Shown here in pieces: positions 12,301-23,839 of a DNA stretch of 64,000 nucleotides. The stretch lies in NCBI RefSeq assembly GCF_036884655.1, contig NC_088342.1, positions 9,419,501 through 9,483,500 of the forward strand. The letters run 5' to 3'. The DNA comes from Musa acuminata AAA Group (Eukaryota > Streptophyta > Magnoliopsida > Zingiberales > Musaceae). The notes under the pieces were generated by a model. The model had not been told where the DNA came from, made no database searches, and saw nothing but the letters and a program-made list of their open reading frames with translations. The stretch's first letter is position 1. Each line of letters opens with the position of its first letter. A program made the position numbers and the translations under genes.

Positions 12301-14029
12301 CCAAAAGGTGGTGGTTGCTGCTGAGGTTATAGTGATTCCCCTCTCTTGTTCCTGCTCCATCCAGTCCATTGTTGCTGTGCCCTCATGTACCTCACCAATC
12401 TTGTAATTTCTCCCAGTGTAGTATAGAACGCGCTCTGTGGTTGTAGTTTTTCCAGCATCTATGTGTGCCATGATTCCAATATTGCGGTAGTCCTTCAATA
12501 GCACTTGCCGCTTCGTTTCTGTAAGTGATAAATAAACAAGTGTTACTTGCATCTCAGTTAAATTGCTTTCAAACTATGTCCCTTGATATTCATCGTGAGG
12601 CCAATTTAAGGATTGAAGCACAAGCCAAATTGGTTACACTGAGAAGCAAGAACTAAGGGGAAAAATATTGTAAGGAAGAGTGCAAAAAAACATGGCAAAA
12701 GTGTCACACAAAGCATCTTGATTTTTTTTATCAATTTTCATGTGAAGAATCTTCTGCAATGTCATTTTCCAAATTACGTTCAAAAATAATGATAATGCAT
12801 CTCATGATTTTCGTTTGGGGCTAGGAAAAAAATATAATGTTTCTATTTACAAATAGAGATCCACACATTTGGATACAAGGTTACACCAATAGCCCTATGC
12901 ATCTATGGACGAGCCCACATTAAGGCCAAGGATGACCATTGCCTTCCTTGGCTTAGTAATTTACATGGTACCACAAGTACCCTGCCCATTTGGCCTTAAA
13001 TGGAAGTCTGATTCCACATAGAAACTACCCAAGTGTTGTGTCAAAAGTTCCCCAAGTGAAACTTGCCATGCAATGTGGACCTCCTACAAACTTGGTAACC
13101 TGTGGGTTCACAAGTGAGGTGAAAGCAACACATAGCATGAGGAAGTTTTTAAGAGGATTCCTTTAGCACACGTATCTGGACTCGCATTCAACCCACACAA
13201 TAATCCTCTTAATCGAGCCCTTCTTTCTTTTTCCTATTGTTGTATAGTAATAAATCATTCCCTTAAATAAAGAAAAATCCTTGTTTACTTGTGAGAATTG
13301 TACATTTCTCTCGTCTCCACTCTACATCCAAGTAATCCATTTTATACTACTGGAAATAAAATGGGTACTATTTCTATCTGAATTTTTAAGTTAGTATTTA
13401 ATGATTTCTCAAATTGTCACCAAATTAACACATACACATATATTAGCCCCCATGATACGATATCCCAGCCTTGCCCTGTGTGTCTATGTAAACTTGTTGA
13501 GTTTAAAGATAAGCCACAAAAATGGAATGATAAGCAAGGAAACTAAATATTCAAGGATTTCACAAAGGATAACCTCACTAACTAGATTCAAGAATTTACT
13601 TTGTCAGCAACAAAGTAAAGAAATAGTAGCTTCTCAAACATTTAATCAAACAGGCTCAATGCATCTCGCGCTATCACAAACACTGCCTCCAAGACTCATA
13701 ACAATCTAGAGATTGAAGACAGGAAAGGTACAGTAAGCCACACAAGCTAAGAGCGAAAGAGGAGAGACGGGGAGGAACGCACCATCACCGGCCATGGACA
13801 CCACAGGAATCCTCCGGCACTTCTCCTGCAACGCAGGGGCCGCCGGACTCGACCTGAGGCGCAGGCTACCGAAGAGGTCGGAGGCGGCGGCGTGGCGAAG
13901 GCCCGCGGTGAAGAAGTAGTTGGGCCCAAGGAGGCCACGACGGGGAGCGAGGGGGAGGAGGCGCCGACGGGGCCCGTGGAGGCCGCCGCAAGTGGCCGAG
14001 GCCGTTATCCGCATGGTTTCCCCCGCCAT
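9388..14029 (-). CDS. SCO1: Elongation factor G, chloroplastic (SCO1-like)
   Basis: Four exons, 14029-13783, 12518-11104, 10651-10139 and 9555-9388, all with GT-AG borders, give 780 aa, the usual size of plant chloroplast EF-G. The GTPase moves tRNAs and mRNA through the plastid ribosome after peptide-bond formation. Residues 1 to about 80 are rich in Arg, Ala and Ser with few acidic residues, as in a plastid transit peptide; exon 1 encodes essentially only this. The GTPase domain shows G1 AHIDAGKT (100-107), DTPGH (164-168) and NKMD (218-221), followed by the 'QEQERGITI' effector-side segment and EF-G domains II-V. The last exon carries the conserved [11 protein letters not shown] and LRGMTKGRA stretches. 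The plastid rather than mitochondrial assignment rests on the transit peptide and on the close match to the plastid form. SCO1 is the Arabidopsis name; orthology is inferred. Confidence 0.95.
9556..10138 (-). other. EF-G intron 3, carrying a SINE-like insertion
   Basis: This intron (donor AAG|GTATGTG, acceptor TTGCAG) separates the conserved GGLK from [11 protein letters not shown]. Its middle holds a plus-strand, poly(A)-ended SINE-like segment, listed separately. Confidence 0.85.
9964..10100 (+). mobile_element. SINE-like insertion with Pol III boxes and poly(A) tail
   Basis: About 137 bp in the EF-G intron, antisense to the gene. It starts with a tRNA-like A box (TGGCCTAGCTGTTGG, 9971-9985), has a B-box-like GTTCAAATATT about 30 bp further on (10014-10024), and ends in an uninterrupted run of about 20 A (10080-10100). 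That order is typical of tRNA-derived SINEs. I could not find a clean target-site duplication: the flanks have only a similar, imperfect 'agtacaaat' and 'agtgcaaat'. Confidence 0.6.
12519..13782 (-). other. EF-G intron 1
   Basis: A 1264-bp intron separating the transit-peptide exon from the GTPase exon. The donor is GATG|GTGCG and the acceptor CTTACAG; joining creates a Glu codon and keeps frame into the conserved [13 protein letters not shown]. No gene or recognisable element was seen inside. Confidence 0.85.
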
Positions 14030-14055
14030 GCCCGTAGTTTACTCGCTCTCCTCTT

Positions 14056-14079
14056 CCTCTCTCTCTCTCTCTCTCTCTC
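14056..14079. repeat. (CT)n microsatellite in EF-G leader
   Basis: A (CT)n tract on the plus strand, (GA)n on the coding strand, lies about 27 bp upstream of the EF-G start codon. GA/CT tracts are common in plant leaders and core promoters. Confidence 0.85.
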
Positions 14080-15480
14080 GATGTAAACCTCACCCTCTTA
14101 CTAATTTATGCACGCTTCGTAGCCGAAGAATTCTTAGCCGGATGACAGCCGAATTTAAATTGGGGGATTTTGTCATTAAATTGTCACATTTAACCCCTAA
14201 CTTTCGATGAAATCTCAAGATTCGTTGGTCTGGATCGATCGAAATTGACAGATTGGGTGCCCAGATTGGGTCTTAATTTGGTACGACCGAAGGATTGGGT
14301 CCGTGATTCGTGGCTCGATGCTTCGAATTGGTGCAGGGGTGGAAGCTAGAATTTGGTGCTTCCAAGGGCTGGGAAGCTGCCACGTTGACGGGCTTCCTAT
14401 CCTTGGAATATGTGGGTAAGAGAAGTGGGAATGGGTTGGGCTCCATTCTTATATGTGAGATGACCACAGACTGATCCCATCAAAACTTGTGGCCTAAAGC
14501 TGTGGCGTGTTATGGTGCTCTTTACCCTCCCGCCCTCACCTTTATTACCGGCGGCAAAATTATATATATATATATATAGTAAATGGATTCAATCTGAAAG
14601 GTTCGAATAGATTTGAACACGCTACGCTGCCTTAGTACATCACTGGTTTGGAATGCATAATACGATGGCTGCATCCAATGCCGACGTGGATGGACACGAA
14701 GTTATCACTGGCTTGGGACCAGACACACTGTGTCATAGCAAGTCCGAGTTCATCTCACCTCATAAATATCCATTATCAGTGACAAATATCTGTATCTCTT
14801 AAAAGTATGGACTCGTCTCATTACCAGTAGAGATGCCATTTGTTGTTTCTTTGAGAGGCTGCAAACAGATGACACTCCGCGAAATTAAAGGTTTACAGAA
14901 ATAAGCAGCAAAAAAAGGAAAATACTTCTTCCCATTTGAATCCTGGGAGCAAAGGCGAGGATAAGCAAGAGGTGGATAGCAGCAGTCCTGCTCTAGATAG
15001 AATCATAATCATGATCATGAGTACTATATTAGATCGCATGATATCATCTCCTTCTGCCATCTTGTATCTTATCGCATGCACCGCAGAAAAAATTTTGCCT
15101 GGGGAACGTACTTTACTGTCTGGAGTCGAACTCACCTTCTCCTCCATCGAAGGGCTTCGAGCGCAGAGTCTAATCACGCAGCGTCCCACTCGTCACGGGT
15201 GAACGCCTGGGAGGGACCATCACTGTGGCCACGGATTCTTCACATAATCGGAGCCCTGCACTCGAGAACACGCCACTTCTCATCGATTTGTCCTTACTGT
15301 GATGAGCACCGTTGCAGCTGTGTTTACCCTTCGAGTTCTGCGACACCACGAGAAGATATCCGCTTGTCAGTTTTCACCTGGCTTTTTCTCGACCTTTTCA
15401 TGGATGTCAATTCAAGTGACACCACTCTTGTCCGCTATAAGAAGGCACTTCTTCCGATCCCCTTGCTGCCAGTTCCTGCG
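14080..15480. other. Intergenic DNA, EF-G promoter side
   Basis: The region contains the EF-G promoter at its left edge and a short TA microsatellite at 14558-14578. No supported gene was seen. The overlapping short frames near 15000-15500 show no conserved motif. Confidence 0.5.
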
Positions 15481-16018
15481 ATGGAGAGTCGTGGAAACAA
15501 GACCACTTGTACCTGTGTTTCTTTGCCGGCCTGTTGGCTCTTGTGCTCCTTAGCTTCGGTCTGAAGCCATGCCATGGAGATCATCAGAACCTCTCGCAGC
15601 GCCACCGAATACCCCAAGCTCTGCTTCAGCTCCCTTTCGGCCTATGCCAGCACACCAGCCCCATGCATCTGGCCAACGTTGCCCTGTCCGTGAGCCTCGC
15701 CAGCGCCCGGTCCACGTCGACCATGATGACCAGGATGTCCGCCATCAGTAGCACGGCTCCTCGGCATGGAGACGCTCGGCGACTCGGTGAGCGAGCTCCA
15801 AGAGTCGCTCACGACGATGGGGCGCTTGGGGGGCAAGAGCCAGAGGTTTCGGATCAGCAACATACAAACCTGGGTCAGAGCGGCGCTCACGGATGACGAC
15901 ACCTGCGTGACCGGGTAAGCCGTGAACGGCGAGGGCCCATATCGTGAAGGTGGCGCAGGTGACGAGCAATGCTTCGGCCCTCGTCGATGGCCTGGCCTCC
16001 GCCATGTCCTTCCCTTAA
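15481..16018 (+). pseudogene. Pectin methylesterase inhibitor (PMEI) pseudogene
   Basis: Pieces of a PMEI-type invertase/pectinesterase inhibitor occur in order but in different frames. There is a hydrophobic signal-like stretch (FAGLLALVLLSF, about 15516-15550), then EIIRTSRSATEYPKLC (15577 on), the helix piece HLANVALSVSLA (about 15666 on), GDSVSELQESL through QTWVRAALTDDDTCVTG ending in a stop at 15918, and finally VAQVTSNASALVDGLASAM ending at a stop at 16018. At least three frame changes are needed, and a stretch between the second and third helices, including the expected central Cys, appears to be missing. Inhibitors of this family are single-exon, secreted, four-helix proteins, so introns do not explain the shifts. 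I read it as a non-functional relic; assembly errors are the alternative. Confidence 0.75.
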
Positions 16019-16559
16019 CCCCATTGCATGCGCTTTGCAGATGGATCCGTACAAAGACGGATGATACCCAGGCAAGATGCACAGTTCTATGATCTCCATG
16101 TTCACGTATCTGGATCTAATTCCCTCTTTGTAGCTACGTGGTTGTATGCAACGCACCAGCTATATTATTATCATCATTATTATTAATCATATAACTAAAT
16201 TGAACGATTTTAGATTACTTGGATAATGGAGGGTATATTAGTCTTTTTAGTACGTTGGAAGGCTCTATATAAGGGAGTAGGGTTGCAATCTTCGACCTGC
16301 ATCCAACAAAAGATTTGGTTTCGCCGGCGGCGATAGTTAGAACTGCTTCCTCCTCTGCTACAGTATTGAGTTGCATTTGGTGTGTGATGTTTTTGTGGTT
16401 GCGTCGAGCAAAGAGTCAGGCAGCCCCGATTGTCCAACCTACGATGGCATCGGCGGTGTTGCTTTGCTCGGATAACAAATCGATCATAGCTATGGCTCCT
16501 TCAGATCGGCTGAGAGCTCCGCTCCCTGATGCAAATCTAGTAGGCCTTAGCACACTCCT

Positions 16560-16612
<53 letters not shown>

Positions 16613-17036
16613 CTAAAGATGACAAGGAATCGAAGCATGAAACCTTAGTGGTCGATACCTTTGTGAGTTATTTTTATGTTTTTCTGTTCGTAATATATGT
16701 ATGTTTGGTTTTTAATTGCGTCTTTTGCAGTCGAATAGATGTAAATATTTTTCACAGCAAATTCATTAACATTTAGCAAAGACGAAATATACGAGAAGCA
16801 TAATTATTAGTGGAAATCAAGAGAAACATTAGGAACACTAATATGTAAACATTAGGATCGATGGATTTATATAGGAAGGTATGATAGCAGATTAAACCAT
16901 CAATTTCGATTCGGATTCAGAGAGTGTACTTATCATACATTCACTACTGTTCGTCATCATCACGAGTTAATTCAAATCTAAACCCCCAAAAAACGCTGGG
17001 AATTTAAAGAACTGATCCAAAACTTCGAGGTACACT
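16019..17036. other. Intergenic DNA with CT microsatellite and a TATA-like site
   Basis: A good TATA-box-like CTATATAAGG lies near 16265 on the plus strand, but the frame that follows (from 16315) is low-complexity and matches nothing I know. A (CT)n run occupies 16566-16609. Confidence 0.45.
16566..16609. repeat. (CT)n microsatellite
   Basis: About 22 uninterrupted CT units. Confidence 0.95.
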
Positions 17037-17192
17037 TCAACCTTCAAGGTGAGGAAGGTGGTGATCAGCGGCGCTATCACCCTCTCGCCCCACCACGACC
17101 GCCACGCACCCCTTGGGGGGTGTCCCCTGGGCAGCCGTCTTCTCCTTCCTCCCATGATCGCCGAGGTGCGGCATCTGCAAACGAAACCTCAT
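17037..17192 (-). pseudogene. SAUR-like auxin-responsive fragment, apparently frameshifted
   Basis: The minus strand from the Met at 17192 reads MRFRLQMPHLGDHGRKEK, then APPKGCVAVVVG-like residues (as PPKGCVAVVVGREG), which is the start of the SAUR domain of small auxin-up RNA proteins (PKGCVAVYVG and similar). After GREG this frame no longer looks like SAUR, whereas a neighbouring frame reads RVIAPLITTFL, resembling the R-F-V-V-P-x-x-Y-L step that should follow. This suggests a frameshift near 17090. The Cys-less, hydrophobic C-terminal part (to about 16967) matches the family poorly. SAURs act in auxin-stimulated growth; this copy is probably dead. Confidence 0.4.
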
Positions 17193-20100
17193 CGAGTGTC
17201 CTCCTCTTGCCACGGACGACTCCGCTTGCTGCAGTCTTAGTTGCACCAGAGAGAAAGCGAGAGAGAGAGAGAGAGGAGAAGACGGGTGGATGGATGGATT
17301 TATATCGGCGTTCTGATGCAAATATAACAAATGATTCGGAGAGTTATACTGAGATAAGAGTGTTAGTTTTAGTGTCGTGAAGGAATTCGTTGTGAATCCA
17401 AAGCTTGTTTTGACCTAATTCGAAGTTGGTTGACGTCCGGACGTTGACGTTGTGTGAAAAGTCAATCTCCCTTCCGACCTCATAGCAGAAGCGATTCCCA
17501 TCAATAAATTCTAATTATCGATTCTCCTATATTAGTAAAATAGTAATAATAATAATAAATAATTTATCGTAGACTAAAGATCTATTCTCTCGTATCCTAT
17601 TTATTTCATCAATAATTATAATTCTATGAAAGATTAAGAAAATAAAATAAGATATTAATATACTGTTTGTTGTTTTTTATAGATCAAACTATAGTATATT
17701 ACGAGATAATATTCTGTCATGACATCCGAAGGTACCTAATACCTTATATTTAATCTATATTTTTCGATTTCGATATCTGTATGATGTTATTAAAAGTGAT
17801 AATATTTTTATGTTTACAAACAGGACATCCCAATCAAACTATCCATATTTAATTTTGTGCCCATCTAATTAATTAGAGAAGGAGACACAAAGGACTAATG
17901 TAATAACGGATAATTAATTTTGTGAATCAAACTATACATATTTGTTGTATCCCACTACACCAAGCACCCTTTCTTTTATCATCTCGGTGTGGACCAATCC
18001 ACTCTCCACATAATGGTAGTGCACGTAGAGAGAGAGAGTAGTTGCTATTAATTTGTCTTCCACTAAAGAAAGGTAAGTCCTTGGCATTGCATGAGGTCAC
18101 ATCATCCTATCAAATTACATGACCATTTTTATGTGGTAACATCTTGTCAACCCTATCCCTTTTATTTTTATTTCTTGAAATTTGCATGATTTCTAGCAAC
18201 AAAGCGAGGCATCCATCTTGACATGGTCTACACCGTTCGTATGATGCCGATGGGTGGAGACCACGTCAATGATTAACCTCATTGGAATAGAGACCACTTT
18301 CCACCCTCTCCCACCCGCTGCTATGTGGTGAGATGTCGAGTGTTTGTGTTGTGTGTGCGATGACAGCTCCATCCCAATTCATGTGGTCGAGATAAAGGTG
18401 GGAGAAAAGCCGAATCACTTTTAAGCTGTAAATGTTGGACTAAAACACATACTTATATATAGTCATGCGAACATAATTACCTGCGAATAACCTTTGTGGC
18501 CAACAATTATCGATTGAAATCTATAGATTAATTATAAATTATCACTCGTACATTAGCATCTCGTTGTTTATATCTTTAAAAAATATATTTTTTATATTTA
18601 TAAAAATGATATATTTAAATTTTATTTTTCTTTTCTTAACATCATCAATTCTGCTGACGAAAACATCGTACGTCAATACATGCTCATTGATAAATCGCAT
18701 GATATTTTCGTGAGGAGAAACAAGATTAACTGTTTTAATTTCATAAGTATATGATCTTAATATAACTTTTAAGAATATAAGGATTGAGATACTAAATATA
18801 AATAATTATAAGAGATAATTTATAATTAAATTAAAATCATAAAAAAATATTTTTTTTAAGATGATAAAAATAATTATGATTTTTCTTAGTAATAAACAAT
18901 TCATTTTTTAGAAGATAAATGGTAAGACTTTATCGTCAACAATCGAAATCCTCTCATGCATTAGGGGGCGGCCATGTGGTGGTTGGGGGCGTGCGGCGCA
19001 TGTGACTCTCGGCCATGCTCTTTTACTATTATACCCCTATTTTGTTGTCGCATCAGTCGGGCGTCGAATTTGATTTCCACCGTCAATCACGTGAACGTCC
19101 CTTGCGCGCCGATTTGGGCGGTTGCCGGCCGTGATTGCCGGCGCTGGCGCTTTTGGCTCGTATCTCCAAGGACACGCGGCTTTCCTCTGGCTCCAGTACG
19201 TGAGTCATCATCAACAATCACGGATCGTAAATTTTCTTCAAATCCAAAAACAAAAAAAGACAATTAATTAATTCGATAAAATAAATTAACTCGAACATAG
19301 CGACATGATTCCATCACGCTCCGCTTGCGTTTAAATTTCGAACACCGCCGCGTGGCTCCAAACGCTCGGGCATCAGCCAGACCGAATCTCGTCCACTAAG
19401 AAGCCGACGCGTGGAAGGTTGACGTGTCGGACCGGCCGCCGGCTCGGAAAGCGACCCGTTTGACTCGCCGAACCAAACACCCCGGGCCGTATATTCCCCT
19501 TCGTACCCTTCGGATTGACGGAGAATGCCCTGCATATCCTCGCCGAAAGCGCCTCGCCCGGCGACCGCACCGAGGCGTGCAGGACCACCGCGTCGCTTGT
19601 CGTCTGCGGAACGAATTAAGGGGCAACATCGTCAAATGGCGCGGAATCCTCGCCGCGCCCTTCGTAAGTGCGTGATGGAAATCAATTAAAGAGATTAATT
19701 TTTCTGGTGTTATTACCACTATAGCCTCGTCATGGCAGTGTAATTACGATATGGGTACGAATGGAATCAGTCCAGCAGCGACAAAAGGCTGCCGCTGCTC
19801 TCTTTTGCTCGCTCACAAGGATATAATTGGAAACACGGGCAGCCGATTCGATCTACAGGATCAGGGTTGCGTCAATCTTGACGAATTCTATGTTATTTAA
19901 AGCAGGGAATTATGGTTGGCCGCATTCATTCCCCCGTGGCAAAAGGCCATGTGGTGGTGTCACTCGAAAGATATGCGAACATGGGGGGTGTATGCATCGG
20001 ATGGGGATAGTGTTTTTTGTGTTTCGAAGAATAAGCCCAGAATTGTTTCAGAAATTGGGATTTGCTTTCGAGAAATCTCGGAAACGTTTTTGCTGGCGAC

Positions 20101-20245
20101 CTTTATTTATCGAAAGGGGACCATAAGACATGTCCCGAAGCTTTGTTTTCTGAAACAAAATGGGTGAAGGCAATGGGAAGCGCGTCCTGAGATTTTGAGT
20201 TTGGCATTAAATTAAGGGAAAAGGAAAGTGGTAGGAAAGGTAAAT
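17193..20245. other. Intergenic DNA, no supported gene
   Basis: This stretch is strongly AT-rich from about 17480 to 18960, then more GC-rich from 18960 to 19680. The GC-rich part yields several overlapping frames on both strands (for example 19396-19719 minus), all Arg-rich and without family features, as expected from GC-rich non-coding DNA. A GA microsatellite lies at 17260-17275. Confidence 0.45.
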
Positions 20246-20268
20246 GGGGGTGGGGGTGGGGGTGGGGG
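20246..20268 (+). other. Potential G-quadruplex tract upstream of GATA gene
   Basis: Four runs of five G separated by single T fit the classical G-quadruplex pattern with minimal loops. The tract lies about 400 bp upstream of the GATA start codon, on the coding strand, in the likely promoter or leader. Whether it forms in vivo is unknown. Confidence 0.7.
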
Positions 20269-20459
20269 TGTGTAACAGGGCATTTGTTACGCACACGGAC
20301 TTAGGCAGCCATTCAATGCCCCACCGAACGCTCATTTCCTCCTCTTCTTCTTCCTCCTTCTCCTCTTCTGCTGTTGCGTCACTCTTCTTCAGCCCTTCGC
20401 CACCGCGCCCTTCGCGTCTTGCGCCTGTACCAACCTCGGCTTGCTCCCACTGCCCTCAG

Positions 20460-20651
20460 GTAGGATGTAACGCCAGCAAATATGTTAAAAATCTCATCTT
20501 TGTGGGGATGGGGGGAATGAGAGGAAAGATGGAACTTTTCTTCTTTTCTTCTGCTCTTACGTTTCGTTCTGGAGTAAAAACCTTGGTTTCTTGCTTTGGT
20601 CGTATTGTCGGTGTTAATTGCGGAGGTTTAAGAGGTTTGGTCGCGTTGCAG
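20460..20651 (+). other. Probable 5' UTR intron of GATA gene
   Basis: The donor CTCAG|GTAGGA and the acceptor GTTGCAG|GTGG bracket 192 T-rich bases directly upstream of the start codon. The model would give a short spliced leader; it is inferred from the splice signals only. Confidence 0.5.
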
Positions 20652-20669
20652 GTGGAGAAAGAAACCGGC

Positions 20670-21879
20670 ATGGAAGCGCTGAGGGCCACTTCGAGGCCGG
20701 AGCTTCTGTACACGGGGCAGCAGAAGCAGAACCAGGGGGTTTTGAGCGAGGAGGCGGGTTGGTTTCTTGAAAGAGGGAACCTGGTAGGTGAGGGGTTCTC
20801 TGTCGACGACCTCCTTAACCTGGGTGAGTTCGCGGAGAACGAGATGGAAGCGGAGGAGGACGAAGCTGGGAGAGAATTTGGAACCGACGCGGAAGCAACG
20901 CATAATGAGACAGAGCGCTCTTCTTCTCCTTCCTCCTCTTCGGGTCTAACCTTCGAGCTTCCACCACCGCCTCCTCTTTCGGATATCTGTCTGCCGGTGA
21001 GTCTTCTTCTTCTTCTTCTTCTTTGTTGTTGTTGTTATTTGGAATGACAGCATAACAAGGCTAAAGTTGCGATTTTTTATGTCGAAAAGAGTGGTTTTTT
21101 ATGCATCCTGAGGGGTTTGGCTTTGCTGCCTTCAGGCGCATGATGCTGAAGAACTGGAGTGGGTTTCCCTCATCATCGACGACTCCATCCCGGAGTTCCC
21201 ACCGCCGTGTTCCGGCGTTGCATCCCTTTCACCACCGCCGAGCGACGCCCAAAGTGAGAATCGCCAAGCCCGCGGCGCCGTGCCGCAAGGTCAAGGCCCC
21301 TCTTCGGGTCCTACCGTTTGCGCTCTCTCCACCGAAGCGGCGGTTCCGGTCAAGGCCAAGCGGAGCAAGCGCTTCCGCAGTGCCGCTGCCGCCTGGGCCA
21401 TGTCCGGCCCGCTCCCCTTCTCGGACTCCTCCTCGTCCTCCACCACTACCTCCGCCTCCTCATGCTCCTCCACGTCTTCCTCCTCCCCTTTCCTCATACA
21501 CGACCCCTCCGCCATCGCCGTCGACCAAAGCTTCCTCCTTTTCGGCCACCCGACGCCGCCCGAGAAGCAGAACCCGAAGAAACGCGGCCGCAAGCCCAAA
21601 GCGCCGCCACCATCTTCCTCCACCGCCTCCGGCGAACGGCGGTGCAGCCACTGCGGTGTCCAGAAGACGCCGCAGTGGCGGGCCGGCCCGCTCGGCGCCA
21701 AGACCCTCTGCAACGCCTGCGGCGTCCGCTTCAAATCCGGCCGTCTCCTCCCAGAGTACCGCCCGGCCTGCAGCCCCACCTTTGTCAGCCACATGCACTC
21801 TAACAGCCACCGCAAGGTGCTGGAGATGCGCCGGAAGAAGGAGGCGGAGCTCGTCGCGCCCCCCGTCGCCTCCTTCTGA
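20670..21879 (+). CDS. GATA zinc-finger transcription factor, plant subfamily A
   Basis: Two exons, 20670-20996 and 21136-21879, GT-AG, phase 0, give 356 aa. The protein binds (A/T)GATA(A/G) promoter elements in the nucleus; subfamily A members act in light and growth responses. The single class IV finger is CX2CX18CX2C (Cys279, 282, 301, 304), with the family-typical [10 protein letters not shown] and TLCNACGVR, and the basic tail that follows includes [13 protein letters not shown]. Upstream come an acidic N-terminal part with FSVDDLLNL (about 48-56), a Ser-rich low-complexity stretch (about 205-235) and a KKRGRKPK basic patch, a likely nuclear localisation signal (about 259-266). The exon junction between DICLP and [11 protein letters not shown] agrees with the usual gene structure of the subfamily. 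The start is the first Met after the probable leader intron; no Met nearer the acidic region fits better. The exact orthologue (GATA4/5/9/12 group) is not decided. Confidence 0.93.
20997..21135 (+). other. GATA gene intron
   Basis: A 139-bp intron with donor CCG|GTGAGT and acceptor CCTTCAG. It is AT- and pyrimidine-rich, in contrast to the GC-rich flanking exons. Confidence 0.88.
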
Positions 21880-23383
21880 GCCCGGTGGCGCCCGTCCGGC
21901 CCAGCATCCGGTTCGAGTGTACATGTCGGACTCCCTTTTAGTCGCAGTCTCTCTGTAACAGATTGGATTTTGTTCTTCTCTTTTAGGTAGCGGTTTAGCT
22001 TCTCTTGGGTCCTATGCTTCCTTTAGCTTTTGCTAGCTTCAGCTTTATTACTGGTTCTCGCTTCACTTGTTAGGTTATAGGGAGAGGCACCTTTCCATTA
22101 TTCACCTCTGTGCTTTCACCGAGACAAAGTGAATGGGGGGAGTAGAGACAACACAAAATTTTAGTGGGTTATCATGAACATGAAGATGATTGACCAGACT
22201 ACTCTTTTCTGCCCAAAGAGGAAAGTGTTGTGTGCCACCATATTGATCATAGAGAGGTAGATGGATCGGCATCAACCTTAGTGTGCTGGTTTTAGTTTCT
22301 GAGCATCTGATATTTCTCGTTTCTTGCTCCTCTTCTGTCCCCGTTTCTTCTTTTGTTTGGGTTCTCAGGACTGTTTCTTTGTTGTTCTTGTGCACATTAA
22401 ATGTTCTACGTGGGTTGATCTCTTTTCTCAGCTGATGTCTGGATGTTTTCGTTTGGCATCACCCACCTCCATCCAATCCCAACCTAACGCAACGCCGTGG
22501 GGGCAACGTCGACGTCAAACGATGTGTTCAAAGATCAAAACCAGACGGTCTTCTTCTTTTACCCGTTCTTCCTCCGAGGGGTAAACTAACGAACTGCTCA
22601 ACGCGCACGCATAGCTGTGATCACCGGAAAGAGTGGATGACGCTCTGCTTGCAGTCGGCGCAGGACCGAGCGAGTCATGTGCCATGGCGTGCAAGGCAAG
22701 CGACGAGTGGGGTCTCGCCATCCTCCACCTGAAAAGCTTCATTTGGACATGGAAGCTTCCCGCACACCATGTGATGATGATGCATCTCAAACAACACAGA
22801 CTGATTCAAGGATTTTTTCATCTCTTTGTCTACTAGTCGACATTATATCGCTGAAGTCATTTGCATTCCCTACTCGATGCAATCATCAAGTGACAGTGGA
22901 CTTTTTAGGGAGGCGTGTTTGAGCGTACACAGGCGCGACGAGGAGAGAAACCAAAGAAGGCTTGTTTTAGGGGTGTGATTATGTTGTCGGAGCTGCTTCG
23001 CCGAGAAGCCTCGAGAGAGGATGGTGGTGGTGGGATCTCGCATCAGTGGCACCGCGTACAACGAGTAGGGCTGTGATGATGGGAGCTGCTCCGCTCATGG
23101 ACTTGGCGTGGAATCCATTTCCGTTTGCTTGGTGTTTGGGATGGTTGGATGACAGTGATTGCGTGAAGTGAGTTGCGTTAGATCGCAACATTCCACATGC
23201 CATGTTGGTTGGGTGTTGGATGGAGATGGAAAGCCCACTCCATCTCACTCTCTTCCACCTCCAAATAATTAAGATGTGATTCAACTTACTAACAACGGTT
23301 ATATCTTTTTACAATAAATAATGTTTCGATTGCGTCCTCTTATTAGGCAATATTTTATGTGAAATCAATTTCAATTTTATTAT

Positions 23384-23388
<5 letters not shown>
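21880..23388. other. GATA 3' UTR and intergenic DNA
   Basis: The first part (to about 22100) is the likely GATA 3' UTR. The rest has no supported gene. Short frames at 22633-22922 overlap on one strand and share no motif. Confidence 0.45.

Positions 23389-23453
<65 letters not shown>
23389..23453. repeat. Compound (CA)n(TA)n microsatellite
   Basis: About 17 CA units (23389-23422) run directly into about 15 TA units, likely to be highly polymorphic. It lies between the GATA and formin genes, some 0.5 kb upstream of the presumed formin leader exon. Confidence 0.95.
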
Positions 23454-23456
<3 letters not shown>

Positions 23457-23839
23457 GAATGTTGTAACATATTCCCAGTATTACTTCCCGCGATGTTGAT
23501 TGATGGCAGCACGAATTTTAGCGGTCATCCATCCACGGCTGATCACCAGGTGCGACTATTGTCGTGGCTCAAATCCAACGGGGTTTCGGACGGCCTACGT
23601 TTCATCATCGTAAAGCGTAGGAAGATGTCAGCCGTCCATTCAAGGTGTGATGCGTCTGATGGCCGGTTTGTGATCGGCTGGGATTTCTTGTTCTGAATTC
23701 TAATTGTGCTCAGTTTAACCGATTACAGGCGGTGTACCGTACGACCACACCCACACACACACCCACCCTTTCACAAGGCAGGTCTCGCTTTCTCTTTTTT
23801 GGGCATTCAACAGTTGGGATTCACGCGAGCGAACACACC

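Noticed and set aside
16261..16611. TATA box followed by a 98-codon frame
   Set aside because: The TATA-like site is good, but the frame runs into a CT microsatellite and resembles no protein; kept only as a note.
19314..19719. Arg-rich overlapping frames on both strands
   Set aside because: They sit in a GC-rich non-coding tract with no splice context or family motif.
20244..20669. Upstream extension of the GATA first exon frame
   Set aside because: The frame includes the G-rich tract and a probable intron; its translation is low-complexity and unlike the N terminus of this subfamily.
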